DNA of 43,009 nt from an uncultured Methylobacillus sp. (GCA_946481235.1 CAMLME010000002.1:1-43009); one strand, 5' to 3'; shown: positions 8,599-16,781, counted from the first letter of the stretch. Notes: generated by a model not told the origin, from the sequence alone. Numbers and translations are program-made.

Positions 8599-9411
8599 TC
8601 ACCATTGTTCAGAATCAGTGGCGTGTCTGGTTGATCGCAGAATAATTTTCTGGGCCGTGTTATGCAGCGGGATTGGATGTTTTGGCCCGAGATTACGTAC
8701 CCTGTCCAGCAGTATTTCCTGCGCGAGCGGAAAGTGATCGCCTTTGTAGGCGAAGGCAATCTTGTTCCCATGTTCCTCTGCATCGACCACGACCACCTTG
8801 TCATCGAAGCTATCCCGTATGCGGGATGTGTAAGTGCCATATTTGGCGTCCTTTGCCAGCAGATTGACGGCCATCACGCCGCCATCGCGCAGTTTGGCGT
8901 AGCAATTGTCATAAAAGCCGGCGCTGCTCAGTGATGCGGGGTGTCCTTTTTCATTGAATCCATCCACCAGAAGCACATCGACTTGCTCTGATCGATTCGT
9001 CACATAATCGGCCCCATGGGCGTGTAGTACTCTAAACTTCTCGTTGTCAGGCGGAATCCTGAATTTGTCCCGCAGGGCGATGACCTTCTCGTTGACTTCA
9101 ATGGCTGTGAAATGGGTGTCCGGGAGATATTTGACACAATATTTCGCCAGCGAACCGCCGCCCAAGCCGATCATTGCGATATGTTCCGGCTCCGGCTGAA
9201 AAAATAAAAAGCCCATCATGGTCCGCGTATATCCCAGCACCAGCCGCTCAGGAGCATCCTTGCGCATGACGCTCTGCATGGAGCTCATGTCGAAATGCAT
9301 GGCGAGCGTTGTGTTTTCCTCGTAGATGAATGGCATGTCGGGCAGGCCTTCAGCGGAGGCTTCGCGATATTTCAGTTGTAAGTCTTTCAGTTGATTGACG
9401 TCTTTTTTCAT
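8599..9411 (-). CDS. Spermidine-synthase-like protein (SpeE fold), probably not a true aminopropyltransferase
   Basis: A 270-residue protein with a Rossmann-type nucleotide-binding core: IGLGGGSLAKYC (glycine motif), TAIEVNEKV (acidic end of strand 2), HAHGADYV and VDVLLVDGFNEKG. This is the spermidine synthase/methyltransferase fold. Genuine spermidine synthases carry a DSSDP-like motif with a catalytic Asp at the last position; here the equivalent is DGFNEKG, so the key residues are absent. A role as an unassigned SAM-dependent enzyme is more likely than polyamine synthesis. It is divergent from the YkgJ-type gene, sharing a 59-base intergenic region. No partner speD is nearby. Confidence 0.8.
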   Translation of the reverse strand: MKKDVNQLKDLQLKYREASAEGLPDMPFIYEENTTLAMHFDMSSMQSVMRKDAPERLVLGYTRTMMGFLFFQPEPEHIAMIGLGGGSLAKYCVKYLPDTHFTAIEVNEKVIALRDKFRIPPDNEKFRVLHAHGADYVTNRSEQVDVLLVDGFNEKGHPASLSSAGFYDNCYAKLRDGGVMAVNLLAKDAKYGTYTSRIRDSFDDKVVVVDAEEHGNKIAFAYKGDHFPLAQEILLDRVRNLGPKHPIPLHNTAQKIILRSTRHATDSEQW

Positions 9412-9432
9412 ATTTCAGCGTGATAAAATTTC

Positions 9433-9453
9433 ACCGTGGTTAACCGTACAGAT
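9433..9453 (+). promoter_or_regulatory. Weak copy of the recurrent GTGCG-N4-CGYAC element
   Basis: The core GTGGTTAACCGTAC is followed by AGAT. About 13 of 21 positions fit the consensus built from the other copies; only the right half is well kept. It lies 18 bases before the YkgJ-type start, facing that gene. Considered marginal. Confidence 0.3.
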
Positions 9454-9470
9454 CGGGGCAAGGCTTTTCG

Positions 9471-9824
9471 ATGACTAAAAACAGCCAGAAAATCCGATTT
9501 TTTCGGGACCATATTCCAGCATTCGCCTGCAAACCGGGGTGTCACGATTGCTGTGGCCCTGTCACCGCCGCTACAGAAGAGGTCGCAAGGCTTCCCGAGA
9601 AAAGCGATGAGGAACATCAAGCTGCACTGGCCGAACTCAGTTGCCCGTATCTTGGCGATAGGGGATGCCAGGTGTACGGCGAACGCCCTTTGATCTGCCG
9701 CCTCTTTGGCACGACCCCGCGCCTTCTTTGCCCCAACGGGTATCGTCCTTCGCTGATGATCGATCCGCAAATAGAGGGACAGATTCACCAATTCCTTGCA
9801 GAGACGCGCCAAGTACTGATTTAA
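9471..9824 (+). CDS. YkgJ-family cysteine-cluster protein
   Basis: A 117-residue protein with the CxBx zinc/iron-chelating pattern: FACKPGCHDCCGPV near residues 18-31, then CPYLGDRGCQVYGERPLICR near residues 60-80. The family is thought to bind a metal or Fe-S centre through about eight Cys; its function is undefined. An AAGG eight bases upstream supports the start at 9471. It is divergent from the SpeE-like gene and convergent with the GNAT gene, and stands as a single transcription unit. Confidence 0.85.
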   Translation: MTKNSQKIRFFRDHIPAFACKPGCHDCCGPVTAATEEVARLPEKSDEEHQAALAELSCPYLGDRGCQVYGERPLICRLFGTTPRLLCPNGYRPSLMIDPQIEGQIHQFLAETRQVLI

Positions 9825-9895
9825 CACACCAGGCATGAGAATTCGTTGGGTAGCAGCCCGATCGGATCAAGCCTGACTTCGCTCTCGTGAAATGA

Positions 9896-10315
9896 TCACA
9901 GCGAGTAATCATACAACTCGTCACGCAGCTCAAAACTGCAAGCCTCCCAGAATTGCTGGGCGATTAAATTATCGCGTTTCACCAGGCAGTGAACCTTTGC
10001 AATGCCTTCCCGCTTGATTGCGCTCACGGCAGCATTCACCAATTGGCTGCCGATACCCCGCTCACGATAATCCGGCTTGACTGCCATGTGGTACAGATAA
10101 CCTCGCCACCCATCATGACCGGCAAGCACGGCACCCACGAGGCGCGTGCCAGCATAAGCGGCAAGGTTGCAGGTCGGGTTTCTGGATAGAAATCGTGCCA
10201 GTGCCTCCGGGGTGTCCGTTTGCCGAACGTCAATCCAGCCAGCCGCCGTCCAAAGCTTGATCAGCTTGGGATAGTCGCTTTCATTCAAGGGATGGAGATA
10301 GATCGGTCGCCTCAT
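9896..10315 (-). CDS. GNAT-family N-acetyltransferase
   Basis: A 139-residue single-domain acetyltransferase. The acetyl-CoA loop is seen as VKPDYRERGIGSQLVNAA (Q/RxxGxG/A pattern) at about residues 78-95, preceded by LYHMA and followed by FWEACSFELRDELY, the common C-terminal strand. By similarity it resembles YpeA-like acetyltransferases. Its start overlaps the stop of the upstream ribbon-helix-helix gene (ATGA), so the pair is translationally coupled, an arrangement shared with GNAT toxin-antitoxin modules. Whether it acetylates tRNA, protein or a small molecule cannot be read from the sequence. Confidence 0.88.
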   Translation of the reverse strand: MRRPIYLHPLNESDYPKLIKLWTAAGWIDVRQTDTPEALARFLSRNPTCNLAAYAGTRLVGAVLAGHDGWRGYLYHMAVKPDYRERGIGSQLVNAAVSAIKREGIAKVHCLVKRDNLIAQQFWEACSFELRDELYDYSL

Positions 10316-10506
10316 TGGCTGCCCGTCTTGGCGTTAAGCGGCATGCGAGCAATCTGTTCCGGGGTGCCATGTTGGTGGACGTAATCCCGGATCATCTGGC
10401 GTACCACCTGCGAAGGGGTCAGGTCGTGACGGGCGCAAACTTCTTCGAATATCTGTTTCTTGGTGGGGTCGATCAACAGGGTGAGTCGAGCGGTACGGTT
10501 TTCCAT
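10312..10506 (-). CDS. Ribbon-helix-helix (CopG-like) DNA-binding protein
   Basis: A 64-residue protein with a ribbon-helix-helix pattern: beta strand ENRTARLTLLID at the N-terminus, helix KKQIFEEVCARHD, turn LTPSQ, helix VVRQMIRDYVHQHG, then a short basic tail. Such proteins bind DNA as dimers and commonly serve as antitoxins or autorepressors. GGAAA eight bases upstream supports the start at 10506. It overlaps the GNAT gene by four bases, and two direct repeats one helical turn apart sit just upstream. It is shorter than the roughly 90-residue DUF1778 antitoxins of the well-known GNAT modules. Confidence 0.8.
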   Translation of the reverse strand: MENRTARLTLLIDPTKKQIFEEVCARHDLTPSQVVRQMIRDYVHQHGTPEQIARMPLNAKTGSQ

Positions 10507-10523
10507 CGGACAATTTCCATTTA

Positions 10524-10542
10524 ATGTTAATTACATGTTAAT
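10524..10542. promoter_or_regulatory. Direct repeat ATGTTAAT x2, candidate RHH operator
   Basis: ATGTTAAT occurs at 10524-10531 and again at 10535-10542, giving an 11-base period, about one DNA turn. It lies 18 bases upstream of the RHH gene start in an AT-rich pocket. RHH repressors typically load as dimers on repeats with this spacing, so autoregulation is a reasonable inference. Confidence 0.5.
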
Positions 10543-10583
10543 GCTATTTACATCACATCACAAACTCGATATGTTTTTTGTCG

Positions 10584-10604
10584 TATGTGCGCTGGGACAC
10601 AGAC
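10584..10604 (+). promoter_or_regulatory. Recurrent palindromic element, copy A
   Basis: TAT, then core GTGCGCTGGGACAC, then AGAC; 17 of 21 positions match the consensus. The left half-site and the AGAC tail are exact, while the centre and right half deviate. It faces the GGDEF-EAL gene, whose preferred start is 31 bases downstream. Its presence argues against the longer in-frame start at 10585. Confidence 0.6.
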
Positions 10605-10635
10605 TGAAAATGTATGCATCGGGAGAATAAGCGCG

Positions 10636-12735
10636 ATGCTGAACCAAATTCTCGTGATCACGGACGACTCCACTGACGCCCACACCTTGATAGGGATACT
10701 CGGCACGGCCAAGGGCAGTTCATTCGATGTCCATTGGAGGAGGCGTCTTGCAACCGGCCTCAAAAAGCTGCGCACTGGCGGTGTGGATGCCATCATCGTG
10801 GATCTGTCGCTGCCGGACAGTCAGGGCGTTGCAACTTTTGACCAGTTATTTGCCGTGGCACCCCATGTGCCGATTCTCACTTTGAGCGATGGGGACAAGG
10901 ACAATGCTCTGTCGGTAGAAGCGGTGCAGCGAGGAGCGCAAGGTTACCTGACGAAAGGTTATTTCATCAGCAATCTCGTGCCGCAAGTGATGCGTAATCT
11001 CATCCAGCGCAAATCGGTGGAAGCGTCGCTTTACAAAGAGAAGGCGCGTGCCGAGATTGCGCTCAACTCCATCGGCGATGCCGTAATCTGCACCGATATC
11101 TCGGGTAATATCGATTACCTCAACGTCGCCGCAGAAGCCATGACCGGTTGGCTACGCAAGGAAGCCGAAGGGCTCCCGATCAGTGAGGTGTTTCGGATCA
11201 TCAATGGCATCACACGTCAGAAAGATCAGCATCCCGTTGAGCGGGTGCTGCAGACGGATGAGGCCATGGGTTTGAATGCAGATACGGTAATGATCCGGCG
11301 CGATGGCAGCGAAGTGGCTATCGAGGATTCCGTATCCCCAATCCACGACTGGGACGGAAAGCTGACCGGCGCAGTGATCGTATTCCACGACGTCAGCCAG
11401 GCCAGGGAAATGACGCAGAAAATGGCGCATCTGGCGCATCATGACTTCCTGACCAGCCTGCCTAACCGACTGTTGCTCAATGACCGCATCTCCCAGGCCA
11501 TTACCTCGGCCCAACGCAGCGGTACACATCTCGCGCTTCTGTTCCTGGATCTCGACCACTTCAAGCACATCAACGATTCGCTGGGACATGCGACCGGCGA
11601 TCGCCTGTTGCAGTTGGTGACGCAACGACTCAATGCCTGTGTCCGCGTATCCGATACTGTCAGCCGTCAGGGCGGTGACGAGTTCGTTATCCTGCTGACG
11701 GGTGGGCACCATGGCGAAGACGTGACGCTCATCGCGGACAAGATACTGGCCGACATGGCCTTGCCGTATTTCATCGGCAATAATGAATTGCACGTCACTA
11801 CCAGCATCGGCATCAGCGTCTATCCCGAAGACGGGGACGATGCGGAAACCTTGATCAAGAATGCCGATACAGCGATGTATCACGCCAAGGAAAAGGGTCG
11901 CAACGGCTACCAGTTTTTCAGCAGCGAGATGAATGCCCGCGCGGTTGAGCGCCAAGCCATCGAAGCCTTGCTGCGTGTTGCACTGGAAAATGAGGAGTTT
12001 GTCCTGCATTACCAGCCCAAGGTTAACCTGGAAACCGGCCTTATTACCGGCGCGGAAGCATTGTTGCGCTTGAAGCGGGGGCCTCTGAGCCTGATGATGC
12101 CTGATCGCTTCGTGCCGGTGGCCGAAGACAGCGGCCTGATTGTGCCGATAGGCAACTGGGTGCTGCGCGAGGCATGCATGCAGACTTCGCGCTGGATGAA
12201 TGAAGGGCTGATGCCAGGCACTATCGCCGTGAATATCTCGACGCTGGAGTTCCGCAAGCACAATTTCGTCGAAGGTATACGCGCCATTCTGGAGGAAAGC
12301 GGCCTGCCGGCGGAGTTATTGCAGCTGGAAGTCACCGAGACTGTCCTGATGCACGAGATCAATACCAGTGTGGCGATACTCCAGGAGCTCAAATCCATGG
12401 GCGTGCTGATCGCTGTGGACGACTTCGGCACGGGCTATTCCAGCCTGGGCTATTTGCAGAAATTTCCCATCGATATACTCAAGATCGATCGCTCGTTCGT
12501 GCATGACATCGGGTCCGTGAATGGGGATGGCATCATCGTAAGTGCCGTCATCGGCATGGGTAACAGCCTGAAGCTGAAAGTGGTGGCGGAAGGTGTGGAA
12601 AACCAGGAACAGCTCGATTTTCTTAAGGCGCTAAATTGCGAGGAGGGCCAAGGATACGTCCTCAGCCCGCCATTGGGCGCCGCGCAATTTGCCACACTTC
12701 TTGGTGCCAGTGCGACGGCAAGACCAGTGTCATGA
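10636..12735 (+). CDS. REC-PAS-GGDEF-EAL cyclic di-GMP signalling protein
   Basis: A 699-residue cytoplasmic response-regulator-type protein that can make or degrade c-di-GMP. Receiver domain: residues 4-120, with acidic pair Asp10-Asp11 and phosphoacceptor Asp56 in VDLSLPDS. PAS domain: about 135-255. GGDEF domain: motif at 346-350, with an inhibitory RxxD site (RVSD, 337-340) five residues before it. EAL domain: Glu474-Ala-Leu, VNIS, LEVTE, DDFGTGYSS and LKIDRSF all present. Both catalytic halves look intact. The start at 10636 has GGGAG ten bases upstream; an in-frame ATG at 10585 lacks this and overlaps a regulatory element. The stop overlaps the ATG of a 43-residue ORF. Confidence 0.95.
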   Translation: MLNQILVITDDSTDAHTLIGILGTAKGSSFDVHWRRRLATGLKKLRTGGVDAIIVDLSLPDSQGVATFDQLFAVAPHVPILTLSDGDKDNALSVEAVQRGAQGYLTKGYFISNLVPQVMRNLIQRKSVEASLYKEKARAEIALNSIGDAVICTDISGNIDYLNVAAEAMTGWLRKEAEGLPISEVFRIINGITRQKDQHPVERVLQTDEAMGLNADTVMIRRDGSEVAIEDSVSPIHDWDGKLTGAVIVFHDVSQAREMTQKMAHLAHHDFLTSLPNRLLLNDRISQAITSAQRSGTHLALLFLDLDHFKHINDSLGHATGDRLLQLVTQRLNACVRVSDTVSRQGGDEFVILLTGGHHGEDVTLIADKILADMALPYFIGNNELHVTTSIGISVYPEDGDDAETLIKNADTAMYHAKEKGRNGYQFFSSEMNARAVERQAIEALLRVALENEEFVLHYQPKVNLETGLITGAEALLRLKRGPLSLMMPDRFVPVAEDSGLIVPIGNWVLREACMQTSRWMNEGLMPGTIAVNISTLEFRKHNFVEGIRAILEESGLPAELLQLEVTETVLMHEINTSVAILQELKSMGVLIAVDDFGTGYSSLGYLQKFPIDILKIDRSFVHDIGSVNGDGIIVSAVIGMGNSLKLKVVAEGVENQEQLDFLKALNCEEGQGYVLSPPLGAAQFATLLGASATARPVS

Positions 12736-12863
12736 ATTATCGGACGATGGACCTTGAGTTTGCCTGGGCAATCTGTCGTCTGCAGGCTGAAATAGCGCCA
12801 GTGCGCAAGAGCATCTGGAGTATGCTGGGAGGCCGAAAACCGCCATTCAAGGAGGGTGGGTGA
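12732..12863 (+). CDS. Candidate 43-residue bridging ORF
   Basis: An ATG overlaps the stop of the GGDEF-EAL gene (ATGA at 12732-12735), and its own stop overlaps the GTG start of the CheB-CheR gene (GTGA at 12860-12863). The product would begin MNYRTMDLEFAWAICRLQ and end KPPFKEGG, with a Trp-containing amphipathic middle and basic C-terminus. No family is recognised, and no clear ribosome-binding site precedes it, though coupling could serve. Exact overlaps at both ends are the main argument for its being real; the end may simply reflect the Shine-Dalgarno of the next gene. Confidence 0.35.
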   Translation: MNYRTMDLEFAWAICRLQAEIAPVRKSIWSMLGGRKPPFKEGG

Positions 12864-15814
12864 ATACCGATCATGAAACGAGTAGCCTCGCATCCCTATC
12901 AGACAGCAGCGCACAGGATAACGAGGCGAGCACGACGGCAATTTCTGTTGTTGGCATAGGTGCTTCCGCCGGCGGGCTTGAAGCTTTCGAGCAATTCTTC
13001 CGGCATGTGCCCGCGGATAGCGACATGGCCTTCGTGCTGGTTTCCCATCTTTCGCCCGATCATGAAAGCCTGCTCGATGAAATCCTGCAGCGAACGACCT
13101 CGATGCCGGTGATTCAGGCCCAGGATCAGACGCTGGTTTCTCCCAATACCGTCTATATCATCCCGCCCAACCGGGACATGACGATTTTTCATGGAAAGCT
13201 GCAATTGCGCGTAATGGAAGAGCCACATGCGCAACGCATGCCCATCGACGAATTCATGCGTTCCCTGGCTGAAGATCAGGGTGAAAAAGCCATCGGGGTC
13301 ATACTGTCCGGTACGGGCACCGACGGCACATTGGGCCTGCGGGCTATCATAGGCGCGGGCGGCATTGCGCTGGTACAGGAGCCTACCCAGGCCAAATACG
13401 ACGGCATGCCCACCAGCGCCATCCGGGCCGGATACGCCAATCACGTCCTCCCGGTGGAAAAAATGCCGGAGGTGATAACTTCTGGAGCACGCATGCATCA
13501 GCAGCATCGGTTGGTCTCGCCACAGCCCGCCATAGCGGGTGGCATCGCGCACATACTGATGCAATTGCGTACGGTGACCGGACATGATTTTTCACAGTAT
13601 AAGAAAAGCACGATCACCCGGCGCATCGAACGCCGCATGGCGCAACACAATATCGAAGATGCCGAAGTCTACGTCCGGTATCTCAAGGAGAGTCCGGCTG
13701 AGGCGCACATGCTTTTCCGGGAGCTGTTGATTAATGTCACCAGTTTCTTCCGCGACCCGGAAGCCTTTGCTTTTCTGCAGCAGGATATCCTGCCACGCAT
13801 TTTCAAGGATAAGCCGGAAAACTACGTGTTTCGGGTCTGGGTGGCAGGGTGCGCGACGGGCGAGGAGGCATACTCCATCGCGATCCTGCTGCGCGAATGG
13901 ATGGAGGAAAACCGGCGCGAGCTGAAAGTGCAGATATATGGCACCGACCTCGACGATGATGCCATCGCCATTGCCCGTGCCGGAGCCTATACGCCGAATA
14001 TTGCTCAGGATGTTGCGCCGGAGCGGTTGCAGCGTTTCTTCGTCAAGGGCGACGCCGGGTACCAGATCAAGAAGGAAATCCGCGAGATGGTGGTGTTCGC
14101 CGTGCAGAACATCATCAAGGATCCGCCTTTTACCAAGCTCGATCTTCTGGCTTGCCGCAATGTGATGATTTATCTGCAGCCGGAATTGCAGAACCGGCTG
14201 ATCCCGGCATTCCACTATGCACTCAAGCCTGGTGGCGTATTGTTTTTGTCGCCTTCCGAAAGCATCGGCAATTACACTTCTTTGTTCACACCCCTCAACC
14301 GCAAGTGGAAGTTTTATACGGCGATCAATTCGGCTGCTTCCACGCAACCCATGATGACAGGCTCATTGACCTGGGCCAAAAGCACTAGCACGAAAGCTCC
14401 CGAGGAAATCATGCAGAAAACCAAAGATCCCAACTTTGCCGAGCTTACACGCCGAATGCTGGTGCAATGCTTTGCGCCGGCCTCGGTCGTAACCGACCTC
14501 ACGGGCAACGTGCTTTACGTGCATGGCGAAACGGGAAAATACCTGCGGCCGGCGCCGGGAAAACCCAGCCTGAACGTGATTGAAATGGCGCGCGAGGGGC
14601 TGGAATTGCGGCTGCGCACGGCAATTCTTGCGGCTGCCCAAGGCACGCCCACGCTGAAAGAGGAAGTCCGTTTTATGAGCGACAGCGAGTTGATGCTGGT
14701 CGCCTTGAGCGTGCGGCCGGTGCCCTATCCGCAGGGCGATGAGATGGTGCTGCTGGTGAGTTTCGAGGATATTGCACCGCCACCCAAACCCAGACGAAAA
14801 AGCGCGACCAAAGCCCCGCAACAAGGTCGTATCGAAGAATTGGAACGTGAACTTGCCCTGAATAAGGAGAACCTGCGCGCCACCATCGAGGAGTATCAGG
14901 CTTCCAACGAAGAGCTCAAGTCCACCAACGAGGAAATGCAGTCCACCAACGAGGAGTTGCAGTCCACCAACGAGGAACTGGAAACCTCCAAGGAGGAATT
15001 GCAGTCCGTCAATGAAGAGCTGATTACCGTCAATGCCGAATTACAGGCAAAGATCGAACAGCTGAGCGGCATGCAGAACGACATGAAAAACCTGCTGGAC
15101 AACATCAGCATCGGAACCATTTTCCTCGATGAGCACATGCTCATCAGGCGCTTCACGCGCGAGGCAACCAAGGTCTACCGGCTGGTGGCATCGGATGTCG
15201 GGCGTGCGCTGGCGGATATCAATTCCAATCTGGAAGCGGAAAACCTGCTGGCTGAAGCGCAGTCTGTGCTCGAAACACTGGTTCCGTTCGAACAAGAACT
15301 ACGTACTACGCTCGGCACCTGGTATCTGGTGCGGATCCAACCCTATCGCACCCTGGAGAACGTAATCGAAGGCGTCGTGCTGACTTTTACCGATATTACC
15401 CAGCGTATCAAGGTCGAGGCGGCAGTGCAGCAGGCCCGTGAAATGGCCGAGAACGTCGTCGAGACAATACGCGAACCGCTGCTGGTGCTGGATGGTAACC
15501 TGAATATCGTGTCCGCCAATCGGGCCTTTTACCAGTTTTTCAAGGTGACGTCCGCGGAAACCGTAGGACTCAAGATTTACGATCTGGGAAACCGCCAGTG
15601 GAATATTCCTGCGTTGCGTGAACTGCTTGAAACCATCCTGCCGCGGGACCAGTTTTTCGACGGCTACGTGGTCGAGCATGAATTTTCCAATATCGGCTAC
15701 CGCAAAATGAGCCTGAATGCACGCCGCCTGCTGGGCAAGGCGGAAGAAAATCCACTGATACTGCTCGCGATCGAGAATATCGGTAGCGTTGCCAACGACG
15801 GAGTCATGACATGA
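12860..15814 (+). CDS. CheB-CheR-PAS fusion protein
   Basis: A 984-residue cytoplasmic protein joining a CheB methylesterase (residues about 28-215; Ser36 in GASAGG, His63 in SHLSPDH and Asp155 in GTGTDGTLG form the triad), a CheR methyltransferase (about 230-490; SAM motif VAGCATGEEAYSIA, GTDLD, ACRNVMIYL), a heptad coiled coil (about 657-735) and two PAS domains (about 740-850 and 870-975). There is no CheB receiver domain. Family members often sit with hybrid kinases or cyclases rather than chemotaxis operons, as here. The GTG start at 12860 has GGAGG just upstream. The end overlaps the next gene by ATGA. Confidence 0.95.
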   Translation: MNTDHETSSLASLSDSSAQDNEASTTAISVVGIGASAGGLEAFEQFFRHVPADSDMAFVLVSHLSPDHESLLDEILQRTTSMPVIQAQDQTLVSPNTVYIIPPNRDMTIFHGKLQLRVMEEPHAQRMPIDEFMRSLAEDQGEKAIGVILSGTGTDGTLGLRAIIGAGGIALVQEPTQAKYDGMPTSAIRAGYANHVLPVEKMPEVITSGARMHQQHRLVSPQPAIAGGIAHILMQLRTVTGHDFSQYKKSTITRRIERRMAQHNIEDAEVYVRYLKESPAEAHMLFRELLINVTSFFRDPEAFAFLQQDILPRIFKDKPENYVFRVWVAGCATGEEAYSIAILLREWMEENRRELKVQIYGTDLDDDAIAIARAGAYTPNIAQDVAPERLQRFFVKGDAGYQIKKEIREMVVFAVQNIIKDPPFTKLDLLACRNVMIYLQPELQNRLIPAFHYALKPGGVLFLSPSESIGNYTSLFTPLNRKWKFYTAINSAASTQPMMTGSLTWAKSTSTKAPEEIMQKTKDPNFAELTRRMLVQCFAPASVVTDLTGNVLYVHGETGKYLRPAPGKPSLNVIEMAREGLELRLRTAILAAAQGTPTLKEEVRFMSDSELMLVALSVRPVPYPQGDEMVLLVSFEDIAPPPKPRRKSATKAPQQGRIEELERELALNKENLRATIEEYQASNEELKSTNEEMQSTNEELQSTNEELETSKEELQSVNEELITVNAELQAKIEQLSGMQNDMKNLLDNISIGTIFLDEHMLIRRFTREATKVYRLVASDVGRALADINSNLEAENLLAEAQSVLETLVPFEQELRTTLGTWYLVRIQPYRTLENVIEGVVLTFTDITQRIKVEAAVQQAREMAENVVETIREPLLVLDGNLNIVSANRAFYQFFKVTSAETVGLKIYDLGNRQWNIPALRELLETILPRDQFFDGYVVEHEFSNIGYRKMSLNARRLLGKAEENPLILLAIENIGSVANDGVMT
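14900..15046 (+). repeat. Seven 21-base units encoding coiled-coil heptads
   Basis: Units start at 14900, 14921, 14942, 14963, 14984, 15005 and 15026. The central ones read TCCACCAACGAGGA followed by ATGCAG, GTTGCAG or ACTGGAA. They encode STNEELQ-like heptads of the coiled coil between CheR and PAS. Units 2-4 are nearly identical at the DNA level, so copy number could change by slippage or recombination. Confidence 0.9.
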
Positions 15815-16758
15815 AGCCAGACTGGAACGGGATAGAGCGCCGTCAATTGCTCAGAGGTGCTGCGGAGGCGATGCTTGCCAATGTGAAGCAGCCAGAGCCG
15901 GACACCCATCCGGCTGAGGTGCTGATGCATGAACTGCTGGTGCACAAGGTCGAGCTGGAAATGCAGAACGAGGAGTTGCGCCGCGCTCATGACGCCCTGG
16001 AAGAGGCAAGGGATCGCTATGTGGATCTCTACGAGTTTGCGCCGGTCTGCTACATCACCGTCAACCGCGACGGGATGGTGAGTGAAATCAATATGACTGG
16101 AGCCGATGTGCTGGGTAGCCATCGCACCAAGCTCATCAATGCCCGTTTCTCCAGCCTGGTGGCGCCACAGCACAGGGACCGCTGGCATCGACTCTTCATG
16201 AACACGATGGAGCAGTCGGAAGAGGGCAGGAGCGTCTTTGAACTCGACATGATGCGCGCCGACAAATCCGTTTTTCCGGCCCAACTCAACGCCTTGCGCA
16301 TCCAGCCGCCAGGTGCTGCGCCCGTGGTACGTCTTGCGCTGGTCGATATCAGCACATCCAGGCAGGCCGAAACCGATCTGCGCATTGCCGCCATTGCCTT
16401 CAAGTCGCAATACAGCATGATGATCACCGATGCCAGCGGCACCATCCTGCGCGTGAACGCGGCTTTCTGCAGGACCACCGGCTACTCTGCCGAAGAGTTG
16501 ATCGGGCAGAATCCTCGCATGCTCCATTCAGGCCGCCACGATGCCAGGTTTTATGCGGCAATGTGGGCGAGCATCACGAATTCAGGCAGTTGGGAAGGCG
16601 AGATCTGGAACAGGCGCAAGAACGGCGACATACATTCAGCCCATCTCACCATCAACGCCGTGAAAGACGTTGACGGCATCATCACGCATTACATTGCCAG
16701 TTATTTGCGTCACCCTGAGCCGCCTCTTGTCGATACTGCCGGCCCGGCATCTCACTGA
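15811..16758 (+). CDS. Tandem PAS-domain protein without output domain
   Basis: A 315-residue soluble protein. Residues about 35-65 form a helical segment (HELLVHKVELEMQNEEL), residues about 68-190 a PAS domain (DLYEFAPVCYITVNRDG) and residues about 195-300 a second PAS (DASGTILRVNAAFCRTTGYS, then SGRHDARFYAAMWASI). In many relatives a GGDEF-EAL or kinase module follows the second PAS; here translation stops soon after HYIASYLRHPEP. It may be a free sensor partner for the upstream proteins or a truncated signalling protein. It overlaps the CheB-CheR stop (ATGA), so it is in the same operon. Confidence 0.88.
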   Translation: MKPDWNGIERRQLLRGAAEAMLANVKQPEPDTHPAEVLMHELLVHKVELEMQNEELRRAHDALEEARDRYVDLYEFAPVCYITVNRDGMVSEINMTGADVLGSHRTKLINARFSSLVAPQHRDRWHRLFMNTMEQSEEGRSVFELDMMRADKSVFPAQLNALRIQPPGAAPVVRLALVDISTSRQAETDLRIAAIAFKSQYSMMITDASGTILRVNAAFCRTTGYSAEELIGQNPRMLHSGRHDARFYAAMWASITNSGSWEGEIWNRRKNGDIHSAHLTINAVKDVDGIITHYIASYLRHPEPPLVDTAGPASH

Positions 16759-16781
16759 ACCCGTTCGCGCTGTTACGGGTT
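16758..16781 (+). terminator. Possible weak hairpin after the signalling operon
   Basis: AACCCGT (16758-16764) pairs with ACGGGTT (16775-16781) around a ten-base loop, directly at the stop codon of the PAS gene. There is no T-run after it, so termination would be inefficient. Confidence 0.25.

Noticed and set aside
8520..8840. A 106-residue minus-strand open frame over the end of the spermidine-synthase-like gene
   Set aside because: It is a shifted frame of that gene plus non-coding sequence and has no family resemblance.
14900..15046. Regular repeats that might suggest a CRISPR-like array
   Set aside because: Units are contiguous without spacers, in frame, and encode coiled-coil heptads.
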